A stretch of 64,000 nt of DNA from Streptomyces lunaelactis (GTDB lineage Bacteria; Actinomycetota; Actinomycetes; Streptomycetales; Streptomycetaceae), in assembly GCF_003054555.1 (NCBI RefSeq), contig NZ_CP026304.1:4216001-4280000 (forward strand), written 5' to 3'. Position 1 is the first letter of the stretch, and each line of letters opens with the position of its first letter. A program made the position numbers and the translations under genes. Shown one piece after another: positions 59,965 through 64,000 of the stretch. Under the pieces are notes generated by a model. The model searched no databases and was not told where the DNA came from. It saw nothing but the letters and a program-made list of their open reading frames with translations.

Positions 59965-61518
59965 ATGCTGGACATCCCCTTACTTGTGCGTGTACATGTG
60001 GATGCATTGATAGCGGCGCAGAATGACATGGGGGTTTGCGATGCTATTGAGCGAAACGAACCAGTCGGAAAGCCGACTGCCATGAGCGCCCCTCACCTGC
60101 CGAAAGTGGCTGGAATCGATTCAGCGGTTCCGACGCCCGCGCAGACTTCCTCGCCCATGCCCGCCTTCCCTGCCGCACCAGCCCCTCCCGGAGCGGTGAT
60201 TCAGGACCGGCTGGCCGGCTGGGTCTCCGATCTGACCACGCTCCACGAACTCACCGAGCGCCTGGCCAGAACCGGCTCGCTCGACGAAGCCCTCCATGAG
60301 CTGCTGCGCGCCGGAGCCGCCCTGGTCGGCGCCCGTCGCGGCATGGTCGTACTCGAACCGCCGCCCGGCGCTTCGCGAGCGAACGACTGCTTCGACGAAG
60401 GCCGCGGTCCCGCTCTCACCAAGCGCCTCGGGTTCACGCATGCCGAGCTGGGCCATATCGAGACAGTCCCACGCAGTGCGATCGCGTACGGCCGGATCCT
60501 GGACGGCCGGCTCCCGGACGGACAGCCAGGTCCCGCCGGTCACCCCGAAGCCGTGGCCGATGGCGATCTGCTCGGCGACAAGACCCTCGACCCCCGCTAC
60601 CGGGAGGTCGCCGTCCGCCTCGGCTATGCCGCCAGCTACACCCTGCCGCTCGCCTCCACGGCGGCCGGCACACTCGGCGCGGCCGTCTGGATGTACGACG
60701 AGCCGGCCGCACCGGTGGAGCGGCAGTGCCATCTCGTGGGCCTCTATATGCGGTACGCCACCGAGCATCTGGACCGGCTCCTGGAACTGGAGCACGCCCG
60801 CGCCACAGTGGCGACGGTCGCCGAGGAGCTGCTGCCCAGCAGGCTGCCCCGGGTGCCCGGCGTCCAGCTCGCTGCCCGGCACCGCACGGGTCCGCGGGGC
60901 GGCGGCGACTGGTACGACGCGCTGCCGCTGCCCGAGGGCGCGCTGGGGCTCGCCGTCGGATCGGTCAGCGGCGCGGGGCCGAGCGCGCTGGCCGCGATGG
61001 GACGGCTGCGGGCGTCCCTGCGGGCGTACGCCGTGATGGAGGGCGAGGACCCCGTCGCCGTACTGTCCGACCTGGAGCTGCTGCTGCGGCTGACCGAGCC
61101 CGCCCGCACCGCCACAGCGCTCTTCGCTTACGCCGAGCCGGCCAGGAGGAAGATCGTGCTGGCCGGGGCGGGACACACGCCGCCGCTGGTGGTCGGCGAG
61201 CGGCGAACCGAGTTCGTCGAGACGTCCCTGTCGGCGCCGCTGGGGATGCTCGCCTGCTGGGAGGCGCCGAGTGTGGAGCTCTCGCCCGAGCCTGGAGAAA
61301 CGGTGCTGCTGTATACGGACGGGCTGCTGCGGCGAACCGGCGACCCCATGGACCGGGCCTTCGCGCGGCTGCACGCGGCGGCCGCGAGTGTGCCCATGCC
61401 GGCTCGCGACGATCCCGCGGCGATCGCCGATCATGTGCTGCGCACGGTGCTGCCCGAGGGTCTCGACGAGGCCGACGGCGGTGAGGACGTCGTGCTGCTC
61501 GCCGCCCGTTTTGACTGA
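59965..61518 (+). CDS. GAF-SpoIIE (PP2C-type) phosphatase with altered metal site
   Basis: A 517-residue regulator. A GAF domain lies at about 80-265 (LTTLHELTERLARTGSLDEA) and a SpoIIE/RsbU-type PP2C domain at about 285-515 (RTGPRGGGDWYDALPL, then GHTPPLVV, then GEDVVLLAARF). The second metal-binding box, normally G-D-V-x-G-H-G, reads GSVSGAGP, so one metal-coordinating Asp is Ser. Members dephosphorylate anti-anti-sigma factors. ATG 59965 is the start commonly annotated in relatives; codon 6 is TTA, read only by the bldA tRNA. HATPase genes at 56023 and 63203 are plausible partners. Confidence 0.85.
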   Translation: MLDIPLLVRVHVDALIAAQNDMGVCDAIERNEPVGKPTAMSAPHLPKVAGIDSAVPTPAQTSSPMPAFPAAPAPPGAVIQDRLAGWVSDLTTLHELTERLARTGSLDEALHELLRAGAALVGARRGMVVLEPPPGASRANDCFDEGRGPALTKRLGFTHAELGHIETVPRSAIAYGRILDGRLPDGQPGPAGHPEAVADGDLLGDKTLDPRYREVAVRLGYAASYTLPLASTAAGTLGAAVWMYDEPAAPVERQCHLVGLYMRYATEHLDRLLELEHARATVATVAEELLPSRLPRVPGVQLAARHRTGPRGGGDWYDALPLPEGALGLAVGSVSGAGPSALAAMGRLRASLRAYAVMEGEDPVAVLSDLELLLRLTEPARTATALFAYAEPARRKIVLAGAGHTPPLVVGERRTEFVETSLSAPLGMLACWEAPSVELSPEPGETVLLYTDGLLRRTGDPMDRAFARLHAAAASVPMPARDDPAAIADHVLRTVLPEGLDEADGGEDVVLLAARFD

Positions 61519-61606
61519 TGTCTCACACGTTTTCCACAGGGCACCGGGCGGTCTTCCCGTCGCACATACGATGGAAGCCGGTCCAGTGTCGTATCGAGGA
61601 GAAGAC

Positions 61607-63100
61607 GTGGCTGAGGAGCTCACCCCGGCGGAGTCCGATGAGGCTGCTGCCGCAGCGGGCCCGGAAGAAGAAGAGCAGCCGATCAAGCAGCGCAAGAACG
61701 GCCTGTACCCGGGAGTGTCCGACGAGCTCGCGGAGAACATGACGAGCGGCTGGGCGGACACGGCGCTGCACGATCTGGAGCCCATCGCCCAGGCGTCGCA
61801 CACCGCCGCCCGCCGTGCCGCGCTCTCGGCGCGCTTCCCCGGCGAGCGCCTGGTGATCCCCGCGGGCAATCTGAAGACCCGCTCCAATGACACCGAGTAC
61901 GCCTTCCGCGCCTCGACGGAGTACGCCTACCTCAGCGGCGACCAGTCCGAGGACGGCGTCCTGGTGCTGGAGCCCAAGGACGGCGGGCACAAGGCCACGA
62001 TCCACCTGCTGCCGCGCTCCAACCGCGAGAACGGCGAGTTCTGGCTGTCCGGCCAGGGCGAGCTGTGGGTCGGCCGCCGTCACTCCCTGGCGGAGGCCGA
62101 GCAGTTGCTGGGCATTCCCGCCAAGGATGTGCGCGAGCTGCCGGAGCGGCTGCGCCGGGCGAGCGGCCCGGTCCGCGCCGTCCGCGGACACGACGCCGGC
62201 ATAGATGCCGCGCTGACCGACAAGGTCACCGCGGAGCGGGACGAGGAGCTGCGCGCCTATCTCTCCGAGGCGCGCGCCGTGAAGGACGAGTTCGAGATCG
62301 GCGAGCTGCAGAAGGCGTGCGACTCCACCGCGCGTGGCTTCGAGGACGTCGTCAAGGTGCTGGACAAGGCCGAGGCGACCAGCGAGCGGTACATCGAGGG
62401 CACGTTCTTCCTGCGCGCCCGCGTCGAGGGCAATGACATCGGTTACGGCTCGATCTGCGCGGCGGGCCCGCACGCCACCACCCTGCACTGGGTGCGCAAC
62501 GACGGCGCGGTCCGCTCCGGTGAGCTGCTGCTGCTGGACGCCGGCGTGGAGACCCACAGCCTCTACACCGCGGACATCACCCGCACGCTGCCGGTCAACG
62601 GCCGCTTCAACGAGCTGCAGCGCAAGATCTACGACGCTGTGTACGAGTCGCAGGAGGCGGGCATCGCGGCGGTGAAGCCGGGCGCCAAGTACCGCGACTT
62701 CCACGACGCCTCGCAGCATGTGCTGGCCGAGAAGCTGGTCGAGTGGGGTCTGGTCGAAGGTCCCGTCGAGCGCGTGCTCGAGCTCGGTCTGCAGCGCCGC
62801 TGGACGCTGCACGGCACCGGCCACATGCTCGGCATGGACGTCCACGACTGTGCCGCCGCGCGCACCGAGGCGTATGTCGACGGGACGCTGGAGCCGGGCA
62901 TGTGCCTGACGGTGGAGCCCGGGCTCTACTTCCAGGCGGACGATCTGACGGTGCCGGAGGAGTACCGCGGCATCGGCGTCCGGATCGAGGACGACATCCT
63001 GGTCACCGAGGACGGCAACCGGAACCTGTCGGCGGCGCTGCCGCGGCAGGCCGACGAGGTCGAGGCCTGGATGGCCTCGCTCAAGGGCCCCAAGGCCTGA
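61607..63100 (+). CDS. Xaa-Pro aminopeptidase (aminopeptidase P, M24B)
   Basis: A 497-residue metallopeptidase that removes N-terminal residues preceding proline. An N-terminal creatinase-like domain (about 60-240) is followed by the pita-bread catalytic domain with metal ligands in LLLLDAGVETHSLYTADITR (two Asp), HGTGHMLGMDVHD (His), TVEPGLYF (Glu) and VRIEDDILVT (Glu). GTG 61607 has CGAGGAGAAGAC directly upstream; an earlier ATG at 61573 in the same frame is less likely. Cytosolic, intact and full length. Confidence 0.93.
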   Translation: MAEELTPAESDEAAAAAGPEEEEQPIKQRKNGLYPGVSDELAENMTSGWADTALHDLEPIAQASHTAARRAALSARFPGERLVIPAGNLKTRSNDTEYAFRASTEYAYLSGDQSEDGVLVLEPKDGGHKATIHLLPRSNRENGEFWLSGQGELWVGRRHSLAEAEQLLGIPAKDVRELPERLRRASGPVRAVRGHDAGIDAALTDKVTAERDEELRAYLSEARAVKDEFEIGELQKACDSTARGFEDVVKVLDKAEATSERYIEGTFFLRARVEGNDIGYGSICAAGPHATTLHWVRNDGAVRSGELLLLDAGVETHSLYTADITRTLPVNGRFNELQRKIYDAVYESQEAGIAAVKPGAKYRDFHDASQHVLAEKLVEWGLVEGPVERVLELGLQRRWTLHGTGHMLGMDVHDCAAARTEAYVDGTLEPGMCLTVEPGLYFQADDLTVPEEYRGIGVRIEDDILVTEDGNRNLSAALPRQADEVEAWMASLKGPKA

Positions 63101-63202
63101 TCAGCACCTCGTCGTAGCCACTCTTCGTACCCTGCCGGCCGGCGGGGCCCCTTTGTGGGCTCCGCCTGCCGGCTTTTGCATGTCGTGCACCCACCCGCCG
63201 CC

Positions 63203-63664
63203 TCACGAGGCGACGAGCGGAGCGTCCTCCCGCCATTTGAGGATCTTGTCGAAACTGACCACCGCGCCCCGCCCCGGGCGGTTGCGGAAGTGGACATGGT
63301 CGGCGAGCTCCTCGATCAGACAGAGTCCGCGGCCGCTCTCCGCCATGGCCGGGGGCTGCTGCATCGCATGTGCGCACGGCCCGCCGTGCCGGGCGGGGAA
63401 GCCGGGCCCCGAATCCGCCACTTCGATACGGCACGTCTCGCCGTCCAGGTAGGCGGTCACCCGGAACGCCGCGGAGGCTTCGCTCGCCCCCTGACCGCCG
63501 CCGTGCTCGACGGCGTTCGCACAGGCTTCGCTGAGCGCGACGGAGAGATCGTAGGAAACGTCGGGATCAACCCCCGCGGTCTCCATCGTGCCGAGCAGCA
63601 GGCGGCGGGCGAGCGGGACGCTCGCGGCTTCGCGCCGCAAGTGGAGAGACCACCAGATGCTCAT
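63203..63664 (-). CDS. HATPase-fold regulatory protein (RsbW/anti-sigma-like)
   Basis: A 153-residue GHKL-fold protein: VALSEACANAVEHGGGQ (N box), CRIEVADSGPGFPARHG (G1 box) and GRGLCLIEELADHVHFRN (G2 box). These are well preserved, so ATP binding is likely. GGAGG precedes ATG 63664. Convergent with the aminopeptidase gene. Together with the GAF-SpoIIE phosphatase nearby it could form part of a partner-switching circuit, though no STAS protein is in the window. Confidence 0.85.
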   Translation of the reverse strand: MSIWWSLHLRREAASVPLARRLLLGTMETAGVDPDVSYDLSVALSEACANAVEHGGGQGASEASAAFRVTAYLDGETCRIEVADSGPGFPARHGGPCAHAMQQPPAMAESGRGLCLIEELADHVHFRNRPGRGAVVSFDKILKWREDAPLVAS

Positions 63665-63856
63665 GCTCCAGCCTCCTGGCTGCGGCTCGACATACCGATA
63701 CGTATTGCCGCAAGCGACGGTCCATAAGCACAGAGTTGATGTGATTGCGCTCATTCGGCGGATGCGCGCCACGCGCACGCCGGTGTATGTCGGCAAAGGG
63801 GATCTTCCGGACCTGCCGTACGGCCGCTCTCACCGCAGTGCGATGATGACCCGGCC

Positions 63857-64000
63857 ATGTCGTCCATCCCCGTTGCGCGCGCCAGAGCCGGTCTGCGGCT
63901 GCTGAGGGCCTCGGTGTTCACCGCGGTCTGTGTCGTGCTGTCCGCGACGGGACATGCGCTGGCCGCCTGTGCGGCCGTCCCCCGGTGGACGCTGGCCATC
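63857..64000 (+). CDS. Membrane protein, 3' end beyond the window
   Basis: The 48 visible codons read MSSIPVARARAGLRLLRASV, then FTAVCVVLSATGHALAACAA and VPRWTLAI, an N-terminal basic segment and a first transmembrane helix. The frame is open to the window edge. It is divergent from the HATPase gene. Probably a multi-spanning integral membrane protein of actinomycetes; family cannot be decided from this fragment. Confidence 0.6.
   Translation, partial: MSSIPVARARAGLRLLRASVFTAVCVVLSATGHALAACAAVPRWTLAI

Overview
The window is chromosomal DNA of a Streptomyces or close relative. It has very high GC with strong third-position GC, GTG and TTG starts, an SSI-type protease inhibitor, ECF41 and SigE-family sigma factors, GAF/SpoIIE phosphatase and HATPase regulators, and an actinomycete integrative and conjugative element (AICE).

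Layout. (1) 1-3072: a MerR regulator (5' end missing), an ECF41 sigma factor and its partner FAD oxidoreductase. (2) 3320-11163: an accretion island at tRNA-Arg(ACG). The intact tRNA is at 11091-11163, and two copies of its 3' half (3320-3361 and 7060-7101) cut the island into two tandem units. Each unit ends with a decayed tyrosine integrase, and they carry small regulators, secreted or membrane proteins and a NUDIX pseudogene. (3) 11348-26322: core-like chromosome with tRNA-Ser(GCT), an SSI inhibitor, a 1,336-residue PAS/receiver protein, an acyl-CoA ligase, a SigE-family sigma factor, and a tightly overlapping five-gene operon. That operon matches the mycobacterial steroid side-chain enzymes ChsE2, ChsH2, ChsE1, ChsH1 and Ltp2. 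A small secreted protein, a broken prim-pol gene and an MBL-fold protein follow. (4) 26393-53181: a composite island of about 26.8 kb at tRNA-Ser(TGA), bounded by the intact tRNA (53095-53181) and a perfect 59-base copy of its 3' end (26393-26451). Its left half holds a LexA-like regulator, a two-gene pair sharing a Gly/Asn motif, several tRNA 3'-end footprints, a metallophosphoesterase and a DUF6119-like protein of low GC. Its right half (about 37.3-50.5 kb) is an AICE: GntR repressor with operators, Spd-like membrane proteins, TraB/FtsK translocase, small proteins, a prim-pol plus ATPase replication pair with iteron-like repeats, Xis and Int. A Crp-like regulator with a small membrane protein follows. 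(5) 53316-64000: core-like chromosome with an HtrA protease, GDPD, two HATPase regulators, a SEC-C protein, a secreted protein, a prim-pol-like protein, a SpoIIE phosphatase that lacks one metal ligand, aminopeptidase P and the start of a membrane protein.

How the parts work together. In the AICE, GntR probably represses the divergent transfer operon through palindromic operators overlapping a promoter. TraB would move double-stranded DNA, Spd proteins would spread it in the mycelium, the prim-pol/ATPase pair would replicate the excised circle, and Xis/Int would control excision. The most novel candidates are the motif-sharing pair at 27267-29539, whose geometry resembles amyloid signalling gene pairs; the metallophosphoesterase and DUF6119 cargo; the nested palindrome at 37003-37154; and the bidirectional nonamer repeats inside the ATPase gene. 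All functions are inferred from sequence recognition alone; no database search was run.
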